64,000 nt of DNA from Dasypus novemcinctus (lineage: Eukaryota; Chordata; Mammalia; Cingulata; Dasypodidae), in NCBI RefSeq assembly GCF_030445035.2, contig NC_080698.1, positions 2,425,501 to 2,489,500 on the forward strand, in the 5' to 3' direction. A program made the position numbers and the translations under genes. Below are positions 46,679 through 57,796 of this stretch, one piece after another. How positions within the stretch are numbered: the first letter of the stretch is position 1; every line of letters starts with the position of its first letter. The notes beneath the pieces are model-generated. The model was not told the origin of the DNA. It did no database searches and saw only the letters and a list, made by a program, of their open reading frames with translations.

Positions 46679-47090
46679 TTTTCAAGATTTATTTATTTCT
46701 CTCCCCTTCCCCTTCCCCCCTCCCCCCGTTGTCTGCTCTCTGTCCATTCGCTGTGTGTTCTTCTGTGTCAGCTTGTGTTCTTGCCAGCGGCACCGGGAAT
46801 CAGTGTCTCTTTTTGTTGCGTATCTTGCTGTGTCAGCTCTCCGTGTGTGCGGCCTCATTCCTGGGCAGGCTGTGCTTTTGTCACACAGGGCAGCTCTCCT
46901 GGTGGGGTGCACTCCTTGCGCGTGGGGCTCCCCTACGTGGAGGTGTGACACCCCTCTGTGGCACGGCATTCCTTGCGCGCATCAGCAGTGTGCGTGGGCC
47001 AGCTCCACACGGGTCAGGAGGCCCTGGGTTTGAACCCTGGACCTCCCATGTGGTAGGTGGACGCTCTGTCAGTTGAGCCACATCCACTTC
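46679..47090 (-). mobile_element. Armadillo-type SINE with 10-bp target duplication
   Basis: Antisense copy from the TTTCAAGATTTATTTATTT tail to the head GAGCCACATCCACTTCC. Flanked by CCTCACCTGT at 46669-46678 and 47091-47100. ORFs on both strands across it are SINE-derived. Confidence 0.9.
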
Positions 47091-47100
47091 CCTCACCTGT

Positions 47101-47831
47101 CTTAACACAGATGGGACTTCAAAATGTTTATTGAACATAACTGATTTAATTCACACAGTAAACCTATAGACCAATTTCAGACATGGGCCTCAATGAAGAA
47201 GCCGAAATATTAGCAAATAGAATTCAGCAATTCTTAAAAACTGAAAAGGTTTTTGAGAAATTCATCTTGCTAAATAAAAGAGAAAAATTAAAATAGGAAT
47301 AGATGGGAACTTTCTTAAATCGGTAAAATATCTAAGCCCAAAGTCAGTCTCTTACCTGTTGAGACCGAGTTCCTCGTAACCTTTGTGGTGAAGTGGGCTG
47401 GCGGCTGGGAGCACCTCGTACCAGACCGTCCCTCCCACAGCAAACACCTACGCAGCGTGGTAGAAACGTTCTCAGCTCACGCGACAGGCAGTGTAGGGCT
47501 CTTGATCCTTGCAAGAAGGGAGGCCAGGGGCCGAGCCCATGTCTACTCCAGTCCTGCCCTGAGAGCGCTCACCCAGCCTGGACGCAGGGCAGTGGAGCCC
47601 AAGCGGGATGGCGGTCTTGCTGAGCCAACGAGAGTCCAGAGATGCTGAAGCTGCCAAAACGACTGGGCAGACTGTCAGGGGAAGGACAGGGAAGGTCTCC
47701 TGGAAATCTGCATGGGCAAATTTCCTTACTATCCAACATGTCTCTCCCAAGTAAGAAGAATCACAAATTCAATAGAAGAGAAGGGGTAACAGTTCAGAGA
47801 AACTGAAATTCAGATGCTCAACTGCATAACA
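47101..47831. other. Intergenic, nothing recognised
   Basis: Text near 47160-47270 ('atattagcaaatagaattca') resembles an L1 ORF2 fragment in the sense direction, but is short. The remainder is unique-looking and moderately GC-rich. Confidence 0.3.
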
Positions 47832-47848
47832 TAAAAAATACAAGTTGA

Positions 47849-48141
47849 GGGAAGCGGCCGTGGCTCAGTCAGCTGGGCTCCCATCGACCATACGGGAGGC
47901 CCTGGGTTCGCGTCCCGGGGCCTCCTTGTGAAGGCAGGCTCACCTGCACGCCGGGGAGAGCCAACTCAGCAAGGTGACACAACAAAAAGGAAGACAAGTG
48001 GAAATACAGAAGAGTGCGCACTGAATGGACACAGCATAAAACAAGCTACCAGGGGGGTGGAAATAAAAATTAAATGCAGACACAGAAGAACACAGAGAAC
48101 AGACAGCAAGCAAGCTGCAAGGGAGGGGGGTGGAATTTTTT
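47849..48141 (+). mobile_element. tRNA-derived SINE, sense, with perfect 17-bp target duplication
   Basis: Head GGGAAGCGGCCGTGGCTCAG with A box TGGCTCAGTCAGC and B box GGGTTCGCGTCCC (near 47905), body and T/A-rich tail. Flanked by an exact 17-bp repeat TAAAAAATACAAGTTGA (47832-47848 and 48142-48158). The intact promoter boxes and perfect duplication suggest a relatively recent insertion. It is a different subfamily from the ~400-bp copies. Confidence 0.9.
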
Positions 48142-48413
48142 TAAAAAATACAAGTTGAAACTAAAAGGAAATTCTCTTTCACTCCCATCAGCTTGGTAAA
48201 GATAAGAATTTTGATAAAACTCCACTACCCAGGGTGTAAGAAAACTGGCACTGCCACGTGTTTTTGTTGAGAGTATAAACTGTTACAGCCAAAACTAAAA
48301 CTGCCTCAACTCTTGATGAGGCTCACCTCTACTATTTGTACAGCCTGGGAAACTCACTTACTGTTTGCCTACATATTTAAAAGACAGAAATCAACTATTT
48401 TATTCTACCTTTT

Positions 48414-48957
48414 TGTTTTAGTCAGTCAAAGGGTGGTGGTGCAAAATACCAGAAATTGGTTGGTTTTTATAAAGGGTATTTATTTGGGAGTTTACAGACA
48501 CCAGGCCATAAGGCATAAGTTACTTCCCTCACCAAAGTCTATTTTCACGTGTTGGAGCAAGATGGCTGCCGACGTCTGGAGGATTCAGGCTTCCTGGGTT
48601 CCTCCCTTCCAGGGTCTTGCTTCTCTCGGGTTCAAAGTTCCTCCCTTTCAGGGTCTTGCTTCTTCTTGGGCTCAGGGTTCCTCTCTTCTGGGGCTGGCTT
48701 CTCTTTCCTCTGTGTGCTGACTTCCTGGGGCTCCAGCTTAAGTCTTCAGCATCAAACTCCAAAAGCAAAACTCCAACATCAAAAACCCCCCAACTCTGTC
48801 CTCTGCCCTGCCCCACCGAGGGGCGGGGACTCAATGCCCTAATGACGTGGCCCAATCAAAGCCCTAATCACAACTTAATCAGGCCCAGGTTCAGATCAGA
48901 TTACAAACATAATCCAATATCTATTTTTGGAATTCATAATCATATCGAACGGCTACA
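48414..48957 (+). mobile_element. ERV-like solo LTR, copy 2
   Basis: A ~544 bp unit from TGTTTTAGTCAGTCAAAGGG to GAACGGCTACA, strongly similar over its length to 18319-18810. Flanking pentamers CTTTT and CTTCT differ at one base. Contains the same TTTATAAAGGGTATTTATTT and AAGATGGCTGC (48559-48569). An internal ~30-bp unit (GGGTTCCTC..TTCCAGGGTCTTGCTTCT) is repeated about three times, absent in copy 1. No viral genes are attached. Confidence 0.65.
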
Positions 48958-49689
48958 CTTCTTATTGTCAAAATTAAAAAATATTTGTAAACCTATAGCA
49001 TTTCTAATGATTGAAGCAAAATATCAAAGATGAATGAACTTACTTTTCATCATTATACCTGGGTATTCTGCTGATGCAGTAATGATATTTAGGAGGGCAT
49101 TAAAGACCTACAGAACTCACTTATTGATATTCCATAAAATTTTTCTTGCCTTCATTTTAACATAATTGTTATAATCAAGGTTTTCACATAATTTGTGTCT
49201 TATTGACAATGATCTTCAGGTTAAATATGAAATGTAATTGTACTCAGAATGCACAAAATCTGAATATATTTTAATCAAAACTATAAGTAAAAACTTTAAA
49301 ATTACTTTTCAAATTTTCCAGTTTTTTCCTAAAATGTTCAAAATACCTATTAATATTAAAAGGCAAACACAAAGTATAATTAATATCAAATCTTACAGCC
49401 AAAATAAATACGAAGTTTTTATTTATTGATTTGAAAATACCACTAAATCTTTTTAAACATTTTCACAGAAATAAAACCGTTTATAATTCTAGCATTCAGT
49501 GTCCACCTAGTTGCCAATATGACTCATGTTTCACACACACTACATCTAGCATCTATGTATATTTAAGTATAAGAGTACTCTGAGTTAATATTGCAAAATA
49601 TTCCTCAATCACTGTAACTGTTGTGGAAATCATTCTAATGAGCCACAAATTAGAACACAAAAGTAAAAACGGGTGCTTAGCGCCTCGGG
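48958..49689. other. AT-rich intergenic stretch, nothing recognised
   Basis: Strongly AT-rich DNA ending abruptly at the CpG-rich block at 49690. No repeat family, exon or RNA gene recognised. Confidence 0.35.
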
Positions 49690-50100
49690 GAAATCATACT
49701 TACCTACGGGAACACTGTGCACTCACGCCCCCGCGTTAACAGGCTCGCGCCTCTTCGCTGACCGCCCCGGTGGCTCCAGAGGCCGCCCCAGCGGCCGCGC
49801 ACACCCGCAGGCCCCGCTGGCTTCAAGGGTTTTCCTGGAGCCTCGAGGGTGTCCTGGCGGGACGCGGCTTTGGTGCCTGCGGAGGCGCCGCCCGCGCGGC
49901 CCGGCCCGGGTTCTGGGGGTCCCTTGGGCACAGGTTTGGGAGCCTCTGGACCTTTCCCCGTGAACCCAGCTGTCCCGCCCTTGTAGGCGCTTGGCGGCCC
50001 CTGCTCCAAAGCGGGGACTCCAGATCAGGGCCCGCCTGACCCCAACCGTGCCTGACCTTTGGGGCTCCCGGGGGGCAGCCCCCATGCCACCGCTGCAGCA
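49690..50100 (-). other. CpG-rich block with strong antisense splice donor
   Basis: A ~400 bp CpG-rich region whose left edge, read on the - strand, is CGTAG|GTAAGTATGAT (donor GT at 49703-49702), an almost perfect U1-complementary 5' splice site, followed at once by AT-rich sequence. This CpG island plus terminal donor is the usual architecture of a vertebrate first exon. A transcript from here would run toward CTNNB1. No reliable coding frame is seen, so a noncoding first exon or a cryptic site is possible. Confidence 0.35.
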
Positions 50101-50239
50101 GGGCCTGTTAAACCAGAGGGTACCCGCTCTCCAAACGATGGTAAAGTACAGAAAATGCTGCCTTTTGACCTAAGATCATCAAAGTACATCAAGTAGGAGA
50201 AGTGGAGCAGGGCCTGGGATCCTACCATTTGGGTTTAAA

Positions 50240-51000
50240 AAGTGGGGCAAGGCACAGCTAAAAAGGCCCCTGAGTGGAAGGCGAGGCAGGGCCCTGAAGC
50301 CAGGCCTGTGACACGCCCCCTGCCCCTGCCGCCCCCCACCCCCCTCCCGCCCTGGCCCTGGCCCTGCCGCGCCCCCACCCCCCTCCCGCCCTGGCCCTGC
50401 CGCCCCCTCCTCCCTGCTGACCTCCGCCCCCCCTCCTGTCCTGTCCTGCCCCCTCTGCCCCAGAGGCAGAGACTCGACACCGTCCATCCCCTGAGGCTCG
50501 GCCGTGGGCGGGTCTGCTTGCCCCCGATGGGGAGCCCGGCTCTTCTCCAAGGCAGGGCCGTGCCCCACGCGATCCGCGTCCCCAGGGGTCCCCGGAGGGC
50601 GCGGCCAGGCAGCGCGGTGCCGGAACCCGCCCCCCCTCCAGCGGGCCGGGGGCTGGCGGCGGACGAGAGGGCGAGGCAGCGCCTTCCCGGGGCGGGGACC
50701 CCGCCGCACCAGCCGAGGTGACGCGCAGGCCCCCCGCCCCGGACCCCCGCCCTCCCGGCTCGAGCACCCCGGGGCACCGGCCGCGCCGCGCTGCGGGGCC
50801 TCAGGGCCGCCGCCCCCCCAAGCCAGACGCAGCCGCCGCAGGACCCCGGGTCCCGAGGCGGGGGCAGGGGCAGGGACGGGGCGCGGCTTCGGGGCGGCGC
50901 GTGGGGCCCCCTGCCCGGCGTCCCCGCTGCGCCCGCACTGCCCGGGAGCAGCCGCAGCCCGGGCCCCGCGCACCCCCGCGAGCAAGGCACGTGCACAGCG
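50240..51000. repeat. GC-rich minisatellite-like block downstream of ULK4
   Basis: CpG- and C-rich DNA. Within 50310-50460 a ~35-bp phrase with CCCCCTCCCGCCCTGGCCCTG recurs. Very long open frames on both strands (for example 50179-50985 and 50718-51587) reflect lack of AT-rich stop codons, not genes. None contains a recognised domain. Confidence 0.55.
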
Positions 51001-51002
51001 CG

Positions 51003-51127
51003 GTTCCGGAGCCCCCGACTTTATTGGTCCAGAGCCGCGTCCACGGGCGGGCGTCGCCCCCGCCTAGCGCCCGGCCGCCCGCAGGATGTCCAGGGCCAGC
51101 GAGGCCACCGCGCCGTCGGCCGGCGAG
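51003..51127 (-). CDS. ULK4: ULK4 last exon (C-terminus, stop, 3' UTR)
   Basis: On the - strand, acceptor CTCTCTCCCGCAG then coding 51127-51064: one base completing Gly, then SPADGAVASLALDILRAAGR and TAG (51066-51064). This corresponds to the end of human ULK4, which I remember as ADSAVAPLALEILQAVGH. The 3' UTR is only ~60 nt to the AATAAA at 51025-51020, so the 51003 end is approximate. ULK4 is a large pseudokinase with a C-terminal HEAT/ARM-like repeat region, linked to cilia and neural development. Substitutions versus human are more frequent than in CTNNB1, as expected for its poorly constrained tail. Confidence 0.88.
51020..51025 (-). promoter_or_regulatory. ULK4: Poly(A) signal AATAAA of ULK4
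   Basis: AATAAA on the - strand (TTTATT on +), 39 nt after the ULK4 stop codon. It defines a very short 3' UTR and tail-to-tail convergence with CTNNB1, about 9 kb away. Confidence 0.8.
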
Positions 51128-51612
51128 CTGCGGGAGAGAGCGCGGCTGGAGCGGGGCGGGCGCAGGGGCAGCGCCCCCCAAGCCCCCAGGCCGGCCTGGC
51201 TCCCCCTGCAGCCGACAGAGGTTCAGACCCGACAGGCGGGCCGCGGACACGCCACCCCCACCCGCACCCCCCCCACCCCCCCCACCCCCCCAGGGCTGGA
51301 AACAGCCTCAGTTGCAGGCCAAGAGGGAAGGACGCACGTGGCCAAGCCATCATGTGTCACATAAAAGCAGTGACTGGCCACTCCTGGCCACCCCTGGCCA
51401 CCCCTGGCTGGACAGACATAGGAGCTGCCACCCTGGGCAGGGGCTGCAGAAAAGGAAGGTGCAAGCGGGGCTGCAGCACTGGGTGGGCAGTGAGAGGCTG
51501 GCAGGTGGTGGTCCCAGTGTGGGATGGGGAGGGGGAGAGGAGAGGGGAAGGGGTGAGGGTGTCTGTCTGTCCATCCCTGCGGGCTGAGCCCTGCCCTGCT
51601 CAGCCCACTTAC
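51128..51612 (-). other. ULK4: ULK4 last intron
   Basis: A short 485 bp intron, GTAAGT donor at 51612-51607 and CAG acceptor at 51130-51128. GC-rich, with C-rich simple repeats (51260-51295, CACCCCCC type) and a short CCACCCCTGG tandem repeat near 51378-51410. Confidence 0.8.
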
Positions 51613-51698
51613 CCCCCAGCTAGGACCAGCTGCTCCAGGGCTCCAAGGAGACCACCTGCAGTCTTGAGGCTCTCCAGGTGCTTCTCGTTGGAGGTGAT
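51613..51698 (-). CDS. ULK4: ULK4 penultimate exon
   Basis: On the - strand, acceptor CCACCCTTGTAG then 86 nt encoding ITSNEKHLESLKTAGG, then LLGALEQLVLAGG (28 codons plus two bases), then GTAAGTGGG. Human ULK4 has ITSNEKHLESLKNAGSLL at this position as I remember it, a near-identical match that identifies the gene. Preceding exons are not found before the right edge, so the upstream intron exceeds 12 kb and ULK4 is only partially present in this window. Confidence 0.92.
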
Positions 51699-52039
51699 CT
51701 ACAAGGGTGGGAGAGAAAAGCAGTCAGCAGCCACCCATGGAGGGGGTGCCCAGAGTTTTAGACCCACACAGTTCCTGAGCAGGTATGCAAGCCCCTGTGC
51801 ACCCCATGAGGCACTGAGGACTATGGGGATAGAGGTGCAGAACTGAGACCACTGAGGGTGGGCACGAGGGAGTCCACCGGGCCTGGAGGTGGGCCAGTCA
51901 GGGTGGAGGGGACTTGTAGGGGTCCTTTTGGGAAGTCTGTATTCCAGAACCCCACTTTACAGTTACAGGATCTCTGAGGGCCAGGCTATGACTAGAAACC
52001 TGTGACCTTGTGGTTCTCAACCCAACACTATCTCTTACA

Positions 52040-54010
52040 TGTTATGGTGGTTTGAAGTCATATGAACCCCACAAAAATGTATTCTTTTCTTGTGAAATTT
52101 TAAGTTAGCCTAGTATTATACTTTGCCTAAGAGTTACCTCCTGAGAGCCTCCATCTTGCTCAAATGTGACCTTTCTCTAAGACAAATTCAGTATATAAAT
52201 ATATCACCTTCCCCCTGGTGTGGGACATGACTCCCGGGGATGAACCTCCCTGGCCCCAAGGGATCACTACCAAGCACCAACTAGCAATGCATTTGGAAAA
52301 TGACCTCGACCAAAAGGGGGAAATATTAAATGTAAATGAGTTTTGTTTTTTTAAAGATTTATTTATTTTTATTTATTTCTCTCCCCTTCCCCTGAGTTGT
52401 CTGTTCTCTGTGTCCATGCACTGTATTCTGTGTCCACTTGTTTTCTTGTCAGCAGCACCCAGAATCTGTGTCTCTTTTTGTTGTCATCTTGCTGCGTCAG
52501 CTCTGTGTGTGTGCGGCACCATTCCTGAGCAGGCTGCACTTTTTTCACATTGGGTGGCTCTCCTTATGGGACGCACTCCTTGCACATGGGGCTCCCCTAT
52601 GCAGGGGACACCCCTGTGTGGCACGACACTCCTTCTGCGCATCAGCACTGCACGTGGCCCAGCTCATCACATGGGTCAGGAGGCCCTGGGTTTGAACCTT
52701 GGACCTCCCATGTGGTAGGCGGATGCCCTAACCATTGGGCCAAATCCACTTCCATACAAATGAGGTTTTATGACTCAGAGATTTCAAAGTGAGTCAGGAG
52801 GTCATTCCAGAGGTTACACTTGCGCATGTCTCAGCAGTATCTCAGTGACTGCCACAGTAAATAGTGCCCCAAACAGCAGGGCTCCTGAGGGCTCCAGAGA
52901 CATCTAAACACTATTATAAGCAGGGCAGACAAGCTGAGGAATTCAGCACCCTGTCAGTGGACCTTACTCAGGAACTTATGCTCCCCAGCGTAATAGAGCT
53001 AGACTCATTTATAGGTTCTCTATACATGGCTCTTCTGCCCCTTTTATTTGAACCTATAATTAGCACTATACTTGATAAATCTTTGGCTTGTTCATGTGCC
53101 AGTTGAGCCTTTAATCTCAGCAGAGTTGCAACACCACTCTCTAGGTCATTGGACTCACCCAGTACAACAAACAAGGAGATGATGATGGACAACATCCATC
53201 CCAAGAAACAGAGAGTGTCTGCAACTGCAGACAAGACAGTTCCATCCAAATGCCTTATGGGCTCTAGGCCCCCTCTCAGTCAGAAGCAGAGTGGGCATCA
53301 CCATCCCCAAGTCCTCAAGATTGGAGAAGGAACAATGACTACAGTAGATATAATTAATTTATTATAGACTTACTATTATTCCAGCAATGGAAGAACTTCT
53401 ATCATTGATATAAAGGCAGTGGCCATCAGAGGTTCTCAGGGGAGGGAGAAGGGAAAAATGTAATATGGGGACATTTTTGGGACATTGGCATTGCCCTGAA
53501 TGACACTGCAATGATGGATACAGGCCATTATTCGTTTTGTCATAACCTATAAAGTTGTGTGGAATAAAATATAAACTATAAACTATAGACCGTGGTTAGT
53601 AGCAATGCTTCGATATGTGTTCAAGTGTGAAAAATGCACCACACTAATTAAGGATGTTAATGTGGGAAAGTGTGGGAAAGTATGGGAGAGGGAATCCCCT
53701 ATTTTTTTAATGTAACATTTACATAATCTAAAGCTTCTTTAAAAAAAAGAAAAACACATGCTCTAAACCTAATCCATCCCTTTGTAAGTAGGGCCTTTTG
53801 CCCAGGCTGCTTCAGTTATGGTGTGGCCCGCTCCAGCAGGAGGGGCTGAATCCTGACCCTGGAGTCCTTTATCAGTGGAGTGAAATTCAGACAGCAAGTC
53901 ACAGGAAGCAGGAAGCTGAACGTCCAGGGAACCAGGGAACGGGAAGACAAGGGGCATTCCCAGCTCCACCTCAGCCAACTTCTCCTAGGGAATTCACTGA
54001 AAACCTTCAT
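52040..54010 (+). mobile_element. Nested xenarthran-type retroelements of uncertain class
   Basis: The outer element seems to begin near 52046 (TATGGTGGTTTGAAGTCATA) and to resume near 53755 (ACATGCTCTAAACCTAATCC, then AAGTAGGGCCTTTTG). Between them lies a ~1.65 kb element that includes GTGGGACATGACTCCCGGGG at 52220-52239 and ends GGGAATCCCCTATTTTTTTA, TGTAACATTTACATAATCTA and an A-rich tail at ~53750, like a target-primed insertion. It carries its own SINE (52345-52755). I recall both outer and inner texts as frequent in xenarthran sequence, but cannot name the families. Confidence 0.45.
52345..52755 (-). mobile_element. Armadillo-type SINE nested in the 52-54 kb element
   Basis: Antisense copy from AAAGATTTATTTATTTTTATTT to the head GGGCCAAATCCACTTCC. 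The surrounding AAATGAG at 52334-52340 and 52758-52764 may be its duplication. Frames such as 52218-52718 are SINE-driven. Confidence 0.85.
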
Positions 54011-57000
54011 CCGAGGTCCCAGCTTGCGGCCAGACTGCGGCAGTTGGACTTGCCCCTCCCCGTAGTTGCATGAGCCAATTCCTACTCAACACTCCTAGCA
54101 TCACACTGGACCTCTCCCTGTCCCTGTCTCCTGGGCTCACACACAGGTGGAGAGAAGGCCTGCCCTCTGCCTGGCGAGCTGGAGAACCTGGGAGGAGGGC
54201 CCTGACCTCCAGAGTGGGTGGGTGCCCCAGGAGGAATGGGAGAGGAGCAGGAGGTGCTCAGCCAGCTCCGAGTCCTCCACTCTGGAAAGCAAGCCTGTCC
54301 CCTGCGAGGACAGATGGAAATCAAACAATAGGTAGTACCTCTTTAGTTTCTTTCATTTTGTATATTTCCTTTTTTCCCCCTTAATGGAGGATTATTAACG
54401 TACTGCTAAATACTACTAACCTTATTTTGCTTTGTGTATACTTTTGCCTGATATTAACATCTTATAACATTAATGTACATTTGCTCAGTTTCAAAGAAAA
54501 AGTCTTTATATATGCAATATTACCCAAATTCATATTTCACATGAGGTTTCATTATGTCGTACAGTCCCATGTTACAGGTTTTAGCTTTCCTTCTAGTCAT
54601 GTACATGGCCTTAGACTTGCCCTTTCAACCACTGTCATACCCATATATTAGTACAGCTAGTTACAAGCACTATGATGTGCTTTCACCATCTCTATTCATT
54701 TCCAAAGATTTACAAACAACCTTTGCCAATTCTGCACAGGTTAACCCTCAACTTTTCATTTTCTAATCTCATTCTATTTTCTGGTGACCAATATTCTAGT
54801 TATTAACTCCATGAGTTTGCTCATTATATTTAGTTCATAATAGTGCAATCCTACAGTATTTGTCTTTGTGTCCGGCTTGCTTCACTCAACATAATGTCCT
54901 CCAGGTTCATCCATATTGTCATATGATTCACAACTTCATTTCTTCTTCTAGTTGTATAGTATTCCATCGTGTATATCCACCATAGTCTGTTTATCCATTC
55001 ATTAGTTGATGGACACCAGGGTTGTTTCCAACTTTTGGCAATCTGAATAACACCACTATGAACATTGGTGTGCAGATGTCTATTTGAGTCACTGCTCTCA
55101 GTTCTTCTGGGTATATGCCCAGTAGTGGCATTGCAGGCTGACATGGCAGATCTATATTCAACGTCTTTAGAAACTGCCAAACAGTCTTCCACAGTGGCTA
55201 TACCATTCTACATTCCCACTAAAAGTGAATAAGCGTTCCTATCTCTCCACATCCTCTCCAACACTTGCATTCCTATGTCTTTTTAATAGTGGTCATTCTA
55301 ATAGGTGTGAAATGACATCTCATTGTAGCTTTGATGTGCATTTCCCTAATTGCTAGTGATGTTGAACATGTTTTCATGTGCTTCTTTGCCATTGCTATTT
55401 CTTCTTTAGACAAATGTCTTTTGCTCATTTTTTAATTGGGTCATTTCTCTTTTTTATTGTTGAGTTGTAGCATCTCTTTATCTATTATGTATTAAACCTT
55501 TATTGGATATGTGTTTTCCAAATAATTCTCCCACTGAGTTCGCTGCCCTTTTGGCAAAGTCCTTTGAGGAGGGCCTAAATCTAATTTTTCCTTTTACTTG
55601 TGTTTTAGGTATAAGGTCCCAGAAACCATTGCCTACCACAAGATTTTGATGATGTTTCCTTACATTTTCTTCTATCAGTTTTATGGTTGTTGCTTTTATA
55701 TTTAGGTCTTTAATCCATCTTGGGTTGATTCTTTTATAGGGAGTGAGATATCGGTCCTCTTTCATTCTTTTGGTTATTGATATCCAGTTCTCCCAGCACC
55801 ATTTCTTGAAGAGACTGTTTTGTCCCAGTAATGTGGACTTGGTAGGTTTGTCAAGTACAGTTGGCTGTAGAGATGATGAGGGTCTATTTCTGGACTCTCA
55901 GTTCTATTCCACTGATCAATGTTTCTTTCTTTAGCCTTAGAAAGATTGGTCTTTAAGTTACTTGTAGTATCTTCATCTGGCTTTGGTATAAGGGTGATGT
56001 TTGCTTCATAAAATGTGTTGGGTAATTTTCCCTCCTCTTCAATTTTTTGGAAGCATTTAAATAGAATTGGTGCTAATTCTTGAAATTCTTGGTAGAGTCC
56101 ACCTGTAAAGCCATCTGGCCCTGGACTTTTGTTGGGAGATTTTTGATGACTGATTAAATCTCTTTAAATGTGACAGGCTTGGTAAGTTCTTGTATTTCTT
56201 GAAGAGTCAGTGTAGGTTGTGCATTTCTAGGAATTTGTCCATTTCATCTAGGTTGAATTTGTTAATTTGTTGGCATATAGTTTTTCATAATATCCTCATA
56301 TGATCCTTTATATTTCTGTGGGGTCATAACATCCCCTCATTCATTTCTAATTTTATTTATTTGCATATCTTTTTTTCCTTTATTAGTCAAGCTAGGAGGT
56401 TGCAAAGAACCAGCTTTTGGTTTTGTTGATTTTCTCTTTTTTTTTTTTTACTCAATTTCATTTATTTCTGCTCTAGTCTTTATTATATTTCTTTCATTCT
56501 CCTTGTTCTGGGATTGGCTTGCTGTTCTTTTTCTAGTTCTTCCAGGTGTTCAGTTAGGTCTTTGATTTTAGCTTTTTATTCTTGTTTTAATAAAGGCATT
56601 TAGGACTATAAATTTCCCACTTGGACTACCTTTGCTATATCCCCTAAGTTTAGATAAGTTGTGTTCTCATTTTCATTTGCCTTGAGATATTTACTAATTT
56701 CTATTACAATTTCTTCTTTGACCCACCGATTGCTTAGGAGTGTGTTGTTTAGCCGCCACACATTTGTGAAATTTCCCCTTTCTTATTATTGATTTCCAGC
56801 CTTATTCCAATTTAAGAGAAAGTGCTTTGTATAATTTCAATCTTTTTATATTTATTAGACCCGTTTTGTGACCCAACATGTGGTCTATCCTGTATAACCA
56901 GAGCACTTTAGAAGAATGTATAACCCACTGATCTGGGATGTAATGTTCTGTGTATGTCTGTTATGTCTAGCTCATTCATCAGATGTTCAGGTTCTCTATT

Positions 57001-57796
57001 TCCTTGTTGATCTTCTGTCTAGTTGTTTTATCTAATAATGTGAGTGATGTGTCCAAGTCTCCAACTGTTATTGTAGAGATGTCCATTTCTCCCTCCAGTT
57101 TTGCCAGAGTCTGTCTCATGTATTTTGGGGCAAGATGTGTAGATATTTATGACTTATTTCTTACTGGTAGATTGTCCCTTTTATTATTATATAATGGCCT
57201 TCTGCATCTCTTAAATTTTTTTTGTATTTAAAGTCTGTTTTGTCTGATATTAATATAGCTACCTCGGCTCTTTTTTGGTTACTGTTTGCTTGACGTACTT
57301 TTTCCCAACCTTTCACTTTCAGCTGATTTGAACTCCTGGATCTAAGGTGAGTCTCTTGTAGACATCATATGGATGGCTATGGATGGCTATGGATGACTCA
57401 TGTTTTTTTATCCACTCTCAGTCTGTATGTTTTGATTGGGGAGTTAACCCATTCACATTTAATGATATTACTATAAAATGCATTAATTATTCACCATTTT
57501 ATTCTTTGGATTTCATGTCATATCTTATTTTTGTTTATCTTTTCACTCTTTTGACTATCCTTTCTGATAGTCTTCCCTTTGACACTCTCCTCCAAGCTCT
57601 GTCTCCTCTTTCTTTTGGGCTGTAAGGCTCCCTTTATACTTCCTACAAAACCAGATTCTTTTTTTACAAATTCTCTTAGTTTCTGTTTATTTGTGAATAT
57701 TTTAAACTCAGCTTCATATTTGAAGGACAATTTTGCTGGATAGAATATTCTCAGCAGATAATTTTTCTCTTTCAGTATCCTAACTATGTCACACCA

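Noticed and set aside
49691-49712. Possible U1 snRNA copy (ATACTTACCT)
   Set aside because: Only the 10 bases complementary to a splice site match. The next U1 bases do not, so it is better read as an antisense splice donor.
50179-51587. Several 110-289 codon frames on both strands near ULK4
   Set aside because: GC-rich DNA with few stops. Overlapping frames on both strands cannot all be real, and the true ULK4 exons there are the short spliced ones with human similarity.
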